Assembly: GCA_002104945.1 (NCBI GenBank)
Contig: MCFH01000091.1
Coordinates: 55,595 to 119,594 of the forward strand
Length of the DNA stretch: 64,000 nucleotides
DNA from: Piromyces finnis
Taxonomy: Eukaryota; Neocallimastigomycota; Neocallimastigomycetes; Neocallimastigales; Neocallimastigaceae
Direction of reading: 5' to 3'
Shown: positions 35,932 through 48,974 of the stretch, piece after piece
Layout of the letters: every line of letters begins with the position of its first letter
How positions within the stretch are numbered: the first letter of the stretch is position 1
Position numbers and translations under genes: made by a program
The notes under the pieces: model-generated
The model's input: only the letters and a program-made list of their open reading frames with translations
Database searches by the model: none
What the model was told of the DNA's origin: nothing

Positions 35932-38900
35932 ATGAAGTATCTATTAAAAATATTGTCTTTGATATGTTTGTTTCTATTTACTGTTGAAGTAAAAGGGGAT
36001 GATAAATTTTATATCATTCAGACTGTTTTTGAAGAAGAAAACACTGATTTCACACGGGAAGAATTTATATTAGATAAAATCAACAGTATAACTGGAGTCA
36101 TTAAAAATAGTATAAACACATACAATAATATTACCTTTGTAGAAAACGAAATAAAAAAATTACTTTCTAATGATTATACAGAAGACACCAATCCAAAAAA
36201 TACTATTGAAAAGAGAGAAGATTATAAAAAATATTCATATAAACCTAATAACTTAATTAATTATATATCAAGTTTAAAAACAAGCACCGATGTTTTATAT
36301 GGTTATCTTAATGAGGTTGTCGCTGAAGAAGTATCCAATATGGAAGGTATTATAAAGTGTATTGAAGATATTGAGTTAGGTGAAGACATTATTGAATCAG
36401 ATTTTACAATCTCTTATCTACCAAATGAAAACAAAAACGCAAATGCAGATAAAGTAATAGATACAGAAAACTTTGAAAATTACTACGACATTACAAAGAT
36501 AAAAGAAGAAACCAATTGGAAGGATGTTAGAGTACAAAAAGAAGCGTATAGTCACCTTTCATTAATATCACAATATAAGTATGACAGTAATAACATCCAT
36601 TTATACGACAATAATTATTATATAACTGATACTGCTGGTGAAGGAGTTGACATTTTTATTATTGATCGTGGAATAAATACAATACATCTTGATTTTACAG
36701 AAGACGATGAAAAAAACGAAAATGAACAGATAAAAAGAACTGTAACATGTGATGCTATTATTCAAAATGGAACTATAGAAATTCTTAATCCTTCTGATAA
36801 GAGAACAAAAATTTGCAGTTTAGAAAAGAATGGTAAAATGCCAGTACATGGAACAAGAGTAGCTTCTGTGGCAGCAGGTTGTCATTTTGGTGTAGCCAAA
36901 AAAGCTAATATTCATGCAATTGCTACAGATATGTCTATTGGAAGTTTGTTACTTGCCTTAACCTATTTGAGAGATAATGCTAAATCAATCAATCCAAACA
37001 AAACCGTAGTGAATATGTCCTTTGGAGCTTATGATATTGAAGATTATTCTGTCTTAAATGATTTAATTAATGAATTATCAAAATTAGGATTTATGTTTGT
37101 AGCAAGTGCTGGTAATAATAAAGTTGATGGTTGTACTATACAACATGGTGACTTTCCAAAAATCGGCTATCATATCCCCTCCTTTTATGAGAATGTAATT
37201 AGTGTAGGTGCTATTGGTGATGAAGAGCTTTATCAAGAAGATTATTTTAATGGTCAATCTTCTGATATTTATTCCATTGCTAGTTTTTCAAATTATGGAT
37301 ATTGTACTGATATATTTGCTCCAGGATACGTCTATGCCGCCTACCATCCTGAGCAATATATAAAAGATTTCAATGAGAACAAAGTTTCAAAAGGATTTAT
37401 GTATGCAATGGGTACTTCCTATTCCGCACCTATAGTAGCTGGAATTGCAGCTTTACTCATTTCAGAAAATAGAGATACTGTATATAACCAGAAAATCCTT
37501 AGGAATGAACTAGTCGAACTTTCTCAAAAAAATGTAATCGTGGATAATTATGTATTTAATAATATTCGGTTAGAAAATACTCCAAATAGACTAGTCAATA
37601 ATGGTAAGAAAAGTGTTTATTCTCGTGATAACATTTACAATGATAATTCATGTGGAATATATGCTGGTAATAGAAAATGCCCAAAAATACCAAATTCAAG
37701 TAAATTAAATTGTTGTTCTATCGATGGTATATGCGGATCTTCTACTAAGTATTGTTTACAAAGAAACGGTTGTCAATCTGAATTTGGTGAATGTGCTATA
37801 ACATCCATCCAATATAAAAGTACTACAACTAAATTAACTACCAATGCCAGTACATCATTAACATCAACTAGAACAACAACTGTAATCAAAACAATATTTA
37901 CTCCTATAACAGAAAGTACCCCAACCATCACACCTACTTCTACTCCTGCACCTACAAGCACCAGTAGTAATACTAGTATTAATAGTAGTACAAGCGTTGC
38001 TAGTATTAGTACTGGTACAGTGGAAAAATCGTATATAACTACAGATCATAAACTAGGCTGGTTATATATTACGGACAACTCAAATGAAAAAGAAAGATAT
38101 TTATGTTTGTCATTAAACAGTAATAATGTATATTCAAAACCTATTCTAAAGGAATGCTCTTATTCTGATTATAATAAATGGTATGTACCAATGACTAAAC
38201 CAGGATATTATATCAATTCTTTTGATACTTCACTTTGTTTAGAATTAAACTCTTTAGACAAGTACTCAGGTGTTAATTCATGTTATGATGTAAGTTCTAT
38301 ACTTCCTGTGCTTAGTACTGGAAAAATTCAAACTAGTGATGATTATTGTTTTTCAATTTTAATTAAAGGAATTAATTATTTAGGTGGAATGGACTGCAAA
38401 AGTATCACTTCGGATTATCAATGGAAATTTTCGGGAACTTATAGTAATATTGGTAAAGAAAATTTATTAGAAGATGAAGACTTCGTTGATGTAGATATTA
38501 CTAATGGAAATTTCAGATCTTCTAATGCAGTTAAAAGTTGGATTTATAATCAAAAGTTAAAACTATGTCTTTCATGGAATGGTTCAATTCTTTCTAGACC
38601 TTTATTAAAAAAATGTACCTATAATGATTTGAATTTATGGTATGTTGCAAATGATAAATTAAAGAAAGGTTACTATGTGAACTCATACGATAACTCATTT
38701 TGTATTTCCGTTACCACAACCAATAATGTAATAATAAAAAGATGTGATGAAAATGTGGTAATGTTTAAAAACAAAAATGGTACAATTCAAAAAATGGACT
38801 CTGATAATTCATTATGCTTAGGTATTTTTAATTTTAATGAAAGCATAGATTATATAAATGAAAAAAATATAAAAATTGTAATGGAAGAATGCTCTAATGA

Positions 38901-38946
38901 GGACGATCAAAATTGGGTTGTCACCACTACTTTACCTGGACAGTAA
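35932..38946 (+). CDS. Secreted subtilisin-like serine protease with CBM18 and two ricin-like domains (gene E)
   Basis: 1004 codons. Signal peptide ~1-22 (MKYLLKILSLICLFLFTVEV). A propeptide-like region (~23-230) contains a Lys-Arg pair (IEKRED). S8 peptidase domain (~230-530) with the triad in order: D245 in IIDRGIN, H306 in VHGTRVA, S496 in GTSYSAP; oxyanion Asn N395 in ASAGNN. The Asp motif is D-R-G rather than the usual D-T/S-G. At 574-621 a hevein-type chitin-binding domain (CBM18) has all eight Cys, including the CC pair. A Ser/Thr linker (~622-703) leads to two ricin-like modules (~709-845, ~864-998) with QW/NW motifs and YINSFD/YVNSYD. It probably cleaves proteins at chitin-bearing or glycosylated surfaces, perhaps its own wall; substrate is inference. 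No second copy visible in the window. Confidence 0.93.
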   Translation: MKYLLKILSLICLFLFTVEVKGDDKFYIIQTVFEEENTDFTREEFILDKINSITGVIKNSINTYNNITFVENEIKKLLSNDYTEDTNPKNTIEKREDYKKYSYKPNNLINYISSLKTSTDVLYGYLNEVVAEEVSNMEGIIKCIEDIELGEDIIESDFTISYLPNENKNANADKVIDTENFENYYDITKIKEETNWKDVRVQKEAYSHLSLISQYKYDSNNIHLYDNNYYITDTAGEGVDIFIIDRGINTIHLDFTEDDEKNENEQIKRTVTCDAIIQNGTIEILNPSDKRTKICSLEKNGKMPVHGTRVASVAAGCHFGVAKKANIHAIATDMSIGSLLLALTYLRDNAKSINPNKTVVNMSFGAYDIEDYSVLNDLINELSKLGFMFVASAGNNKVDGCTIQHGDFPKIGYHIPSFYENVISVGAIGDEELYQEDYFNGQSSDIYSIASFSNYGYCTDIFAPGYVYAAYHPEQYIKDFNENKVSKGFMYAMGTSYSAPIVAGIAALLISENRDTVYNQKILRNELVELSQKNVIVDNYVFNNIRLENTPNRLVNNGKKSVYSRDNIYNDNSCGIYAGNRKCPKIPNSSKLNCCSIDGICGSSTKYCLQRNGCQSEFGECAITSIQYKSTTTKLTTNASTSLTSTRTTTVIKTIFTPITESTPTITPTSTPAPTSTSSNTSINSSTSVASISTGTVEKSYITTDHKLGWLYITDNSNEKERYLCLSLNSNNVYSKPILKECSYSDYNKWYVPMTKPGYYINSFDTSLCLELNSLDKYSGVNSCYDVSSILPVLSTGKIQTSDDYCFSILIKGINYLGGMDCKSITSDYQWKFSGTYSNIGKENLLEDEDFVDVDITNGNFRSSNAVKSWIYNQKLKLCLSWNGSILSRPLLKKCTYNDLNLWYVANDKLKKGYYVNSYDNSFCISVTTTNNVIIKRCDENVVMFKNKNGTIQKMDSDNSLCLGIFNFNESIDYINEKNIKIVMEECSNEDDQNWVVTTTLPGQ

Positions 38947-39014
38947 TAAACAATAATGATCAATAAAGATCAATAATAAAAAGTAATAGAAAATAACATC
39001 TTTAAAAATAATTC

Positions 39015-39204
<190 letters not shown>

Positions 39205-39492
39205 GATATGATAGAGCAATTAAAAGATAATAGAAATAATAAATATTATAATTTCAATATCAATATTAATATTAATAATATTTAAGTAAAATTTAGTAAT
39301 TGAATTTTAAATGAATTAATATAAGGGTTTTATTTAATCATTAAAAATCCATTATTATTTATTTTTTATTTTTTATTATCATTATAAATTAAATTAGATA
39401 CCCTATTACCTTAATTTTTTATTTAGAATAAATCATATTTTAGTTAACAAATAATGGAGGAAATATAGATATATTTTTAATAATAATTAATA

Positions 39493-39520
39493 TATTGCTA
39501 ATTTTGCAAAATTAGCAATA
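39493..39520. repeat. Perfect 28-base palindrome
   Basis: Left arm tattgctaattttg is followed directly by its exact reverse complement. Unlike the poly-T/poly-A junctions it has mixed sequence with three G/C pairs per arm. It lies 175 bases left of the start of visible repeat copy 2, in the spacer between genes E and A. A cruciform, hairpin or dimeric protein-binding site are possible roles. Confidence 0.85.
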
Positions 39521-40938
39521 CATAAAATGCTTCTATTGTTAGGGTTTTAAAAGTAGGATCTATAAATGATATCTATTATATTTTTGAACACTCAAAACAT
39601 ATATATATTATATCATTTTATATAAATTAATTGATTAAATCAAACATAAACACTACAATTTAAGTAATTAAAACCAATCACGTATAATTGATCATTAATG
39701 AATGGAAAAGAAAATAAAATCGATTAACAAATAAATATCGCTTTAAAATAAATGTATATAATATTATAAATCTATTTAAATTGAAACAAAATAGTGAAAT
39801 ATATCAATTTATATTTCTAATAAATTATTTAAATATAATAGTATATATATATATATAAACCATATTTTATTAAAGTTTTATATCAACGAAATGTTAATTT
39901 AATATGTAACATAATTTATATGGATATATGGATTAATCTCCACTTTTTTATTTGAAATTATAATTAAAAAAAATTATATGTAACAAATATTTATGGAATA
40001 CTACAAAATATATTAAAATTTAATTAATTTTTTTTATATGTGTATGAAATAAAAAAAAATAGCCGTTTTTATACAATAAACATTTATTAAACTTATTCTA
40101 TTAAAATTTAAAAAATTTTATATTAATAAAACTTTAATTATAAGAATTACTACTAATTAAAGTTAATTAGTTAATATATATAAATATCTTTTAATTTTAT
40201 TTTTAATATTAATCATATTTCTATTAATTTAGTTCCCCTATAATTTGGAAAAATAAAATATACATTTATGTATAATTTATTTTCTATATTTTACTATGTA
40301 TTATTACAAAAAAATAAATAAATAAATAAATAATCAAGGAATAGATCAACAATAATAATATATTTATTTTATTTATGATAATTATGAGTTAATTTAAAGG
40401 ATAATAAAAAATATCAATTTTTACTAAAGTACACTTTTTTAGTAAATTATAAAATTTGTTTTAATATGGTTCATTAAAAATATTCCAATTTAATTTTTTT
40501 TATATAAATAAACTTTAAGTAGAATTAAATACAATAAAACCGGACGACACATTAATTTTTCAGTAAAAAATTCATATGGTTCAGTAAAATATTAAAAAAT
40601 AATAAAACTATAATAATAAAATATAAATTATAGAATTTTTAAAAATATAATATATAATTTTCTTTTTTACATATAATTATCAAAGTTTATATTAGTGCTT
40701 CATAATATATTTAAAGATATTTTAAATGATGAAGAATATTACTTTTTATTTAATAAATTATTTTTTTTATAAAATAATATATTAATTGAGTCAGTTTATA
40801 AATTGTATGAATTATACTAAATTTTTATCTATGAATATCATATATTTTTTAAGTTATTATTTTTATTATAAAAGTTGATTGGATTTACTAATACTTTTTT
40901 TTTATAACTAGGTATTTATTGGGTGATTATTAAAGGGC

Positions 40939-40965
40939 TTTTTTTTTTTTTTAAAAAAAAAAAAA
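40939..40965. repeat. Poly-T/poly-A junction (T14A13), copy 2
   Basis: Counterpart of 1244-1268 with one T fewer and three A more. Confidence 0.85.
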
Positions 40966-42478
40966 TCTTATTTTTTAAAGTGTAATCATACCTAATCCCT
41001 TAAATATATTAATATATATAAACCTTTTTAACAAATTATTTTATTAATATGGAGAAAATTAAATAGATAATAAATATAATAATATATATTTTTAATATTT
41101 AAAACGTACATATTATTTTATATAAAACAATTAATTATATAAAATAAATATTGCCAATCATTTAAGCTCGATTATAAAAGAAATGTTACTAAAGTAATAA
41201 AAAGAATGAATGAAATTTAAAAAAAAAAATTAAATAGTAAAATATATATAATATTTTAAATTATTTAAATTAAAAATTAAATAAAAAAATTTATAGATTT
41301 ATCTAAAAACAATTTTAATCCATATCCATATAATAAAAAATATATATAAATTGAAACACATTATTAAGGGATAAATATACTAATTAAAAATTTATATTAA
41401 TTTTCCTATTATGGAATATTTTTCAGTTGTGAAGTAATTCAATAAATTTTAAAAGACTTAATAATTATCTAAAAAATTAAAATATATAACTTGTGTGTAA
41501 CCTGAAATATAAAGGGTTTCTTTTTTCTTTTTTTCTTTTTTTTTTTAATTAATTCCATTTCTAATTTAATTTATTTTGTTTTATATTTTGATATTTTTAA
41601 TTTATAAAATTTAAAATTTTAAATTTAATTAATTTATTAATTATAATATTTTGATTACTTTGTAATATATATTATAATAAAAATATATATATGAATTTAA
41701 TAAAGTTTAGAGTTTTTTCTTTTAATGATAAAGTGGGTTTTTTTTTTATTGAATAATATAATTGAAATTTATTATTATATATATCCAATTTAAAAAAAAT
41801 ATATATATGTCGAGTCAACTTTAAAATTTCTATTAATTACATTCTTTTATTTTTTTTATAATATTTAATATATTATTGTATATATTATATAAATTATATT
41901 TATATATTTATGTGTGTATCAAATAATTTCTAATAATTGGACTAAAATAAATGTATAATTTTCTATCAGCATTTTTACACCTAGGTAATTATTAAATGAT
42001 TACTAGAAAAAAAAATTATTAAAAATATATGTTTTGCTATTATAACCCGAAGCCTAATTCAAAACTCAGATATTAAATTACATTTGTTATATAGTACCAT
42101 TTAATAAAAATTATTTATAACACTAACAATTAAAAGAACCCTAAATATTAAATCATTACAATTAAATAAAAGCATTCTAAATCATTTTAATTTTTAAATG
42201 TGACTTTATTTTTTATTATATTTTATATTTATTTATTTTATTTTTTTTATTTTAATTTTAAAATTTATAATTATTATATTTTATTTTTTTTATCACTAAT
42301 TTAATTAATAGTTTAAAAATAATAAAAGTATTATTTTTAAACTATTTTATTTTATTATTTTAAATTTATCTCTATTACGTTATTTTAAACTTTCTAAAAT
42401 CTATTTATTTTTTTATTTTATTTATCCTTAAATGTTTTTATTTTTTATTTTTTATTTTTTTATTTTCTATTTTAATTT

Positions 42479-43141
42479 TTAGTTAATTGTTATAGTTTTT
42501 TTGTTTTTTGTATTATATGTATAGGTACCTTTTTTTATTCTAGTAAACCCAAAGCTAGAATCTTTAGAGGGTTTATCACATGGGCGAGCTGTTGGATAAT
42601 CATTGTAATATAGGCACATTTCTTTACCATTAATTTTAAAATAGTTGTTATTTTCATCGTAAATATTAATGGTAGTGCTATCACTAACACCATATTTAAA
42701 TTTATATTTTGCATTATTACATTTAACAATTGATAAATATTGGTAACCATCATTATTTTTACTATTACTTAATGAAAGACAGTAATCGGATTTTGGTCCA
42801 ATTTTTCCTGCATTTGCAGTTGATAAATACATAAAAGATGGCTTGTTAGTTGTAGAGAAAAGCCATGTATAGTAATTATTACTACTTTCAATTTTAATTT
42901 TTGATGTTGTATTGCTAACATCCTTCGCACCAATTGGGAGTTTTGATCCGTTAATTCCGTTAAATTGATATCCATAATATGTAGTGGATTGTACGACAGT
43001 GGTCACTGTTGTTTTAGGTTTTGTTGTAGTAGTTGTCTTCTTGGTTGTAGTAGTTGTTTTCTTGGTTGTTGTAGTTGTTTTTTTGGTTGTTGTAGTAGTA
43101 GTTTTAGTAGTTGTAGTTGTTCTTCTAATGCTTGTAATCGG

Positions 43142-43172
<31 letters not shown>

Positions 43173-46100
43173 ACAGGCTTTTTTAAAATGATATCTGGGT
43201 AAAAGAAAGTTGCACCAGATCTCCTTGCAATGATAATATGGAATGGATCATCAGATATATCATCACTTACATAGTAAACACCCATACCATATACACCTTC
43301 AGGTGATTTATTTCCCATTTCATATAAAATCTTACCACTATCACTATAAAGTCTAAACAAGCCATCATTTTCTAAACGACCAAAACTAATTTTTTCCTTA
43401 TCAGACTTGAATATTTCTACAGTGAACTTTTTTTTATTTGAATGTGCAGCCCATACCAATTTATCTTCGAATAATTGAAGAGAACGAACATCAGCACTAT
43501 CTCTAATTTTTTCACCAGGGAATATTCTATCGTATCCATTTGAACTGTCAGAATCTAATCCTTCGATGAACGAAACCCTTGTCGTTTCTCCACAACTTTC
43601 GTATGAAATTTTTCTTGGTTCCGAAAATATGGTATATCCATTCATCTTTTTAGTAGGCCAAAGATGCCAAATATAATCAGGGACGTCTTCAATTAATCTT
43701 TTCTTTTTAATTGAATTCATATTTTCAGAAGAATTACTTCTTCTTTCTAAAACTTCCCTATACTTACAACCTATAGTATCTTCGTCATAATCAATTTCAC
43801 CATCTAATACAGGAACACAATATTCTTCAAGTTCATCCATATCATTAAAAATGCAGAATGGAGGGACTAATACATTTCCTTCAATAGCTAAACATAACTC
43901 TCCGAAATCTTCAAAGCTAATTAATGATGTGTTATCTGGTGTATGAGTACTAATGGAAGTAGTAGTAGTAGTAGTGGTGGTGGTAGTGGTGGTTGTAGTT
44001 ATAATTTTATTTTGTGATGTTTGGTAACTTACATTTGAATAAGAAGGTTTAATAGTAGTAATTGTTGGAATATTTGTACTGCTACTATTTGTTAATACAT
44101 TATTATTTTTATTAGTAATAGTAGTAGCAGTAGTAGTAGTAGTTGTTGTTGTTGTAGTTGTAGTTGTAGTTGTAGTTGGTTTTGGATCCATATCTGTATT
44201 ATCCTTTGAAAGTTGTATTATTTTTAATTTTGATTCATATTTATTTTTAATAGAGCATAGATTATTATTATTGTATATGAAATATTCCCCGATTATTTGA
44301 TAGAACGAATCTTCAAAACCAAAATTTTGATTTTCCTTTTCAATAAGTTCTATCAATTCATATACGAGGTCATCTGGTATTCTATTTTTATCACGTTTAC
44401 CGAGGTATGAGACGTTATTACCGGTTTTAGCATTATTTATATCCTCTTCAGAACAACATGGATATTTTGAATCAAGAATACTCGAACAACTTTTAACTTT
44501 TTCACAATCGTAATTATCAAGAATATAAGTATAATATCTGTTATTCACTTTCTTCATACAAATAGCTTCTCCATCACCACCTGTACTCAATTTTCCGCCT
44601 AATAATTCACATTTTTTTTCATTATTACATAAAATGGAATCTTTTATGTAAAATTCACCGTTATCATTTAATGTAACTTCAAATGGTGGATTAATATTAT
44701 TTCTATCTACATCTGGATTAATATAGGTACTGAATATACTGTAATTTTGGGAATCCCTAACAACCATTTCACCTAAGTCATTGATAAACATATGGTATGG
44801 ACCCTTTGCATACCAAAGATTGGCTGTACTGGATTCCCACATAGTACGTGAACCATCTTTGAAAATAACATTACCTTCACTATTTAAAATTAGTTTGAAT
44901 CTTCCGTTGGGCGATATCATACCTTGGTTTTGATTTAAAAATATGTGCTTTGAACAGGCGTGTGTAGTCGAAATAAATTTACCTGTATGAACATATTCAA
45001 TATTTGTAAGAATACGGTTATGTATGTCACAATATTCATTTTCATAACAATACTTATCTGAAATTGAAGATTTAAATACGGGTGTTTCAATTTTTGTAGG
45101 CATTCTATAAGCTATTGGCATGACGTATCCTCTATAATGCTTGCAAGCATTCTTTTCTGAAGACCAAATTAATGCACCCATTTCATCATATAATTCCACT
45201 CTGGCTCCGTACGATGGACTTACATTTTTAGTAGGGCCAGATAAAATTAATCGATAAAGATTTCTTGGTGATACACCAACAGTAAAATCTAAATTATTAG
45301 GAAGTGAATCCCATACAGTTACCCATTCATCCTTAAGATATCCATCAACTAAAAAGTTTTTGGCTTCAATTATTATATGACCTCGATTAGTTATTGAAAA
45401 TCTAGATTGACTAGTCATCTTTCCAATAAAACTGGTGCCCGATTCCCAAATAATATTTTCACCAGTAGTCAATACCAAGTTTCCGTTACTCAATAATTTA
45501 AATTCGTACATACCTTTTGAAGTAGTTAATTTCTTATTTCCTTCTAAGTAAAAACCAGGCGTTAATTCATTTTTATCTACTATTTCATCACCGGAAGTAG
45601 TCACACCTATATTGACGGACGATTCAATTTCTTTGTTGATTACTTGGAAAGTATAAGAGGAATCAGAGACATCCATGACATCTAGACTACTATAAGTTTT
45701 CTCACCATCTCTTTCAATAATTGAAATTTCAGAAGTCACAATTTCATATGGGACTTGAATGATTTTATCTAAAAAGTTAGATATTGTGAAACTCTTTTCA
45801 TTATTAATTCCACATGCAAATGGAATGATGGTAGAATGGACAAGTGGTCTAACAACAACGTATTTGTTTTGACCATAAGTTAATGTGTATGAAGCTGACA
45901 CACCGATGGTAACAGAGGTATTATTATTAAATGAATGGGCAATATCAACACTATAGGTTTGATCTATTGTCTTACTATAGTCATCTGTATAACTGTTTCC
46001 TTCGGAATAAGAGTTGCTTTTACCATAAGTATGACTTTTACTGTTACCAAAAGTATCGGATTCGCCTTTAGACCAACCGTTTTCACTTGTGTAAGAATTA

Positions 46101-47905
46101 CTTATGGACTCTGAAATTGAATCACTTCTTGATGTATCTTTGGTAGAGGTTTCACTGTGTCCTCTTGTAACAGCGTCAGAAATTCCATTTGTATAAGTCT
46201 TTGTGTTACTCCATCCTTGAGAGTTTGTAATACTGTCGGACCATCCCTCGTTTCTTGAAGTACTGCTGTTTTTGGTAGCAGTAGCACATGATTCATCAGA
46301 ACTATTTTGTCCATAGGAAACGGATCTTGAGTTGTCTTCTGTAACAGAATGTTCATAGCCAGTTTCAAGGTTGGTATTGATACTAGTACTTCCTCCAACA
46401 TTAATAAATTCTCCTATTCCTGCATGAAATTCAGTGGTTTGTCCTACACTTAAATTGACATGTCCACTGTTCGTTGTTGATGTAGAGCGTGTATCACTAA
46501 CATCATAGGACCTTCCAATGGTACTACATCGATTGACTGATAGATCGGATCCTTCGGTGTGTCCAACATCGACACTAAAAGTTGATGTACTGCTAGTATC
46601 TCTACTATATGTATCAGAAACAGAATATTCATTTGATTTAGTAATGGTTCTATCATTACTATCAGTAACGGAATAAGAATATCCTGTACTGATTTCAGAA
46701 GTTTTAGAGATGTCTTTCGAAATAGTTTGAGAGTAGCTACCTGACTGGTCTGTGGATTTTGTTTTTTGATAAGAAATTTCAATGGTATCACCGATATCTT
46801 CACTTACACTTTTTTCCATATTTGTGGTGGTTGAATTTCCGTAGGTGAATGAGCTTGAGTTAGATTGAGCATCGGTTAATGTATAGGAATAACCAAATCC
46901 AATTTGTCGACTAAGATTAAATTCGTAAGTACATTTTTCTTCGTTATGGCAACTTATAACATCAACAATGATAGGTGCACCATATCCCAAACGGATATTT
47001 GAATTCTTAATCCCAGTAAGTTCTTCCAAATAAGGATTAGCCATAGGATTTTCACTGGTCAAAGGGATACATTGTAAAGGCTTCTTTCTATACTTTTCAT
47101 AAATATCTTCAGTTTTAACTTCCCCAATATCATAAGTAATTTTACCAGTTAAACTTTCTGTTTCCTTTGAAGCAACTTTAAGCATTTGATGAATCTCTGA
47201 ACCATTATTAACTTTACTTTCTGATCTTTTCTTGAATTTTTTTGAATTTTTTGAATTTTCTGAATTTTTTGAATTTTTAATATTATTTTTATTTTCATAT
47301 TTTTTTTCTTCTTCTTCTTCTTCTTCTTCTTCTTCAAATTTATCTTCATCATCATCTTCTAAATCTTTAGTTAGCATTCTTGATACTGTAAGAATAACAC
47401 CATTTTGTTTATAAAAGGAAAGCTCTTTTTCGTCGGGAATACCATTGCAGCAATAACTATATCCATCCCAAATGTAGTCTTCTTTCATGAAATCTTTAAT
47501 ACTTATATCATTTTTATTTTCAATCATAAATATTCTTCCATCCTTTAAATTACAAAAGTCGCAGTATTTTTTATCCAACATTTCAATATCTGTTGTTTCT
47601 TCTAAATCAATAGTATGTGTTTCCATTTCTTCATTAGAAATTTCGGAAAATACTTTAAATTCTTCGTTTTTAAGGGTGGAGGGATTAAACTCTTCCTTTA
47701 AAACTTCTTCAAAGATATCTTCAACGGTTTCAGTATTATCATTATTACTTATTCCACCATTAGGAACACTCTTAGCATTTGTTTTATGTAATAATGATAA
47801 AATTAGTAATATATTAAAAGCAGAGATTCCCACTTTCATTTTTTTTTCTAATATATTTGTTTTTAAGAATAAAAATAATTTTTTATAAAGCAATATTAAA
47901 AACAT
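42479..47905 (-). CDS. Giant secreted multidomain lectin-like protein (gene A, copy 2)
   Basis: 1808 codons, same domain order as 2806-8235, with the signal peptide again best started at the second Met (codon 47837-47839). Differences: one more Glu in the acidic run, an Asn-to-Lys change in the segment just after it, an Ile-to-Val near the third lectin-like segment, one KKTTTTT unit fewer, and a cluster of changes around residues ~1195-1285. There copy 1 ENPNFDVED reads ENQNFGFED, and the first Thr linker ends ATTITNKNNN instead of KKNNN. Both copies are open, so the changes are not decay. Convergent with gene E across the copy junction. Confidence 0.85.
43008..43174 (-). repeat. KKTTTTT-coding minisatellite in gene A, copy 2
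   Basis: Counterpart of 3335-3518 with one 21-base unit fewer and one more Thr codon in the adjoining poly-Thr run. Confidence 0.85.
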
Positions 47906-48537
47906 TTTAGTATAATGAATGTCATTTTTAAATATTTTTTATATTTTATTTTCTAAACAAATAGAAAAAAAAATAAAAAGATAATATGATGATATAAATA
48001 AAAATAATAAAAGATTAAATATTTAATACTAATAGTAATAAAAACAATAACAATAATACACAAAAGAATTTTTTATTTATTTATTTTTATTTACCTAAAT
48101 AAAAAAAGTGGAATTTAAATTGTTTTAAATAATTAACAAAAATATTCATATAAATAGTATTTTTTAACTGCTCTTATATAAATATTTTTATACTTTTTAT
48201 TTTATATTTATTTTTAAGTATTAAAAAAATTAAAAAAAAAAAAAAAAAAATAAATAAATATTTATATATATATTTAAAATTTTATATTAAATTAAATTTA
48301 AAAATATTAATATAATCTAGTGTAACAATAATTAATTCTATTATTCACTATTTATTAATACTTTACTATTCAATATCATATTTGTATATAATAATATATA
48401 ATTAATACACGATTTTAAATAAAAAATTAAATTGATAAATCAATAACATTGTATATTTTTGATTTTCAAATTATTTTTTTAACACTTTTACTTATTACCG
48501 TAATTTTTTTAATTTTTGCTCTTACTTTTTAATGCTG

Positions 48538-48582
<45 letters not shown>

Positions 48583-48974
48583 AAATATAAAATATTTCTT
48601 TATTAAATTAGTTTTCAAAACAAAAAAAAATATTTACTTTTTAGTATATATTTAGTTTTTTTTTCTATATATTTATATATTTATAGATTTTTTAAATTAA
48701 ATAAATTATATAATGTGTTTTCTTAAATTTTTATTAAAAATAATTAATAAATAATGAATTTTTTTAAGAAATTATTAATATTTTATTTTATTTTATTGCA
48801 TTTTTTATTTAAAGCTTTGTTTTTAAATCAAATAATTTTTTTTAACTATTATTGTATTTATTTTTATTTCTAAAATTTTTAATAAACTATCAAATATATA
48901 ATAAATAAATTAATTTTTAAAGTTTTATATATCTTCCTAAGTTATTTATACTTTGATTTATTTATAAAATGGAA
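47906..48974. other. A+T-rich spacer between genes B and A, copy 2
   Basis: Counterpart of 8236-9306. It contains the T16A28 junction at 48538-48581 and a shorter AAAT run than copy 1. Nothing else recognised. Confidence 0.65.
48538..48581. repeat. Poly-T/poly-A junction (T16A28), copy 2
   Basis: Counterpart of 8874-8914 with three more T. Confidence 0.85.

Noticed and set aside
39530-39550. ttaggg near the copy junction as telomere-derived sequence
   Set aside because: A single hexamer, no array.
39220-39694. Transposon or LTR at the repeat junction as the cause of duplication
   Set aside because: No terminal repeats, transposase or reverse-transcriptase frame near 39695, and the true junction cannot be located because the window opens inside copy 1.
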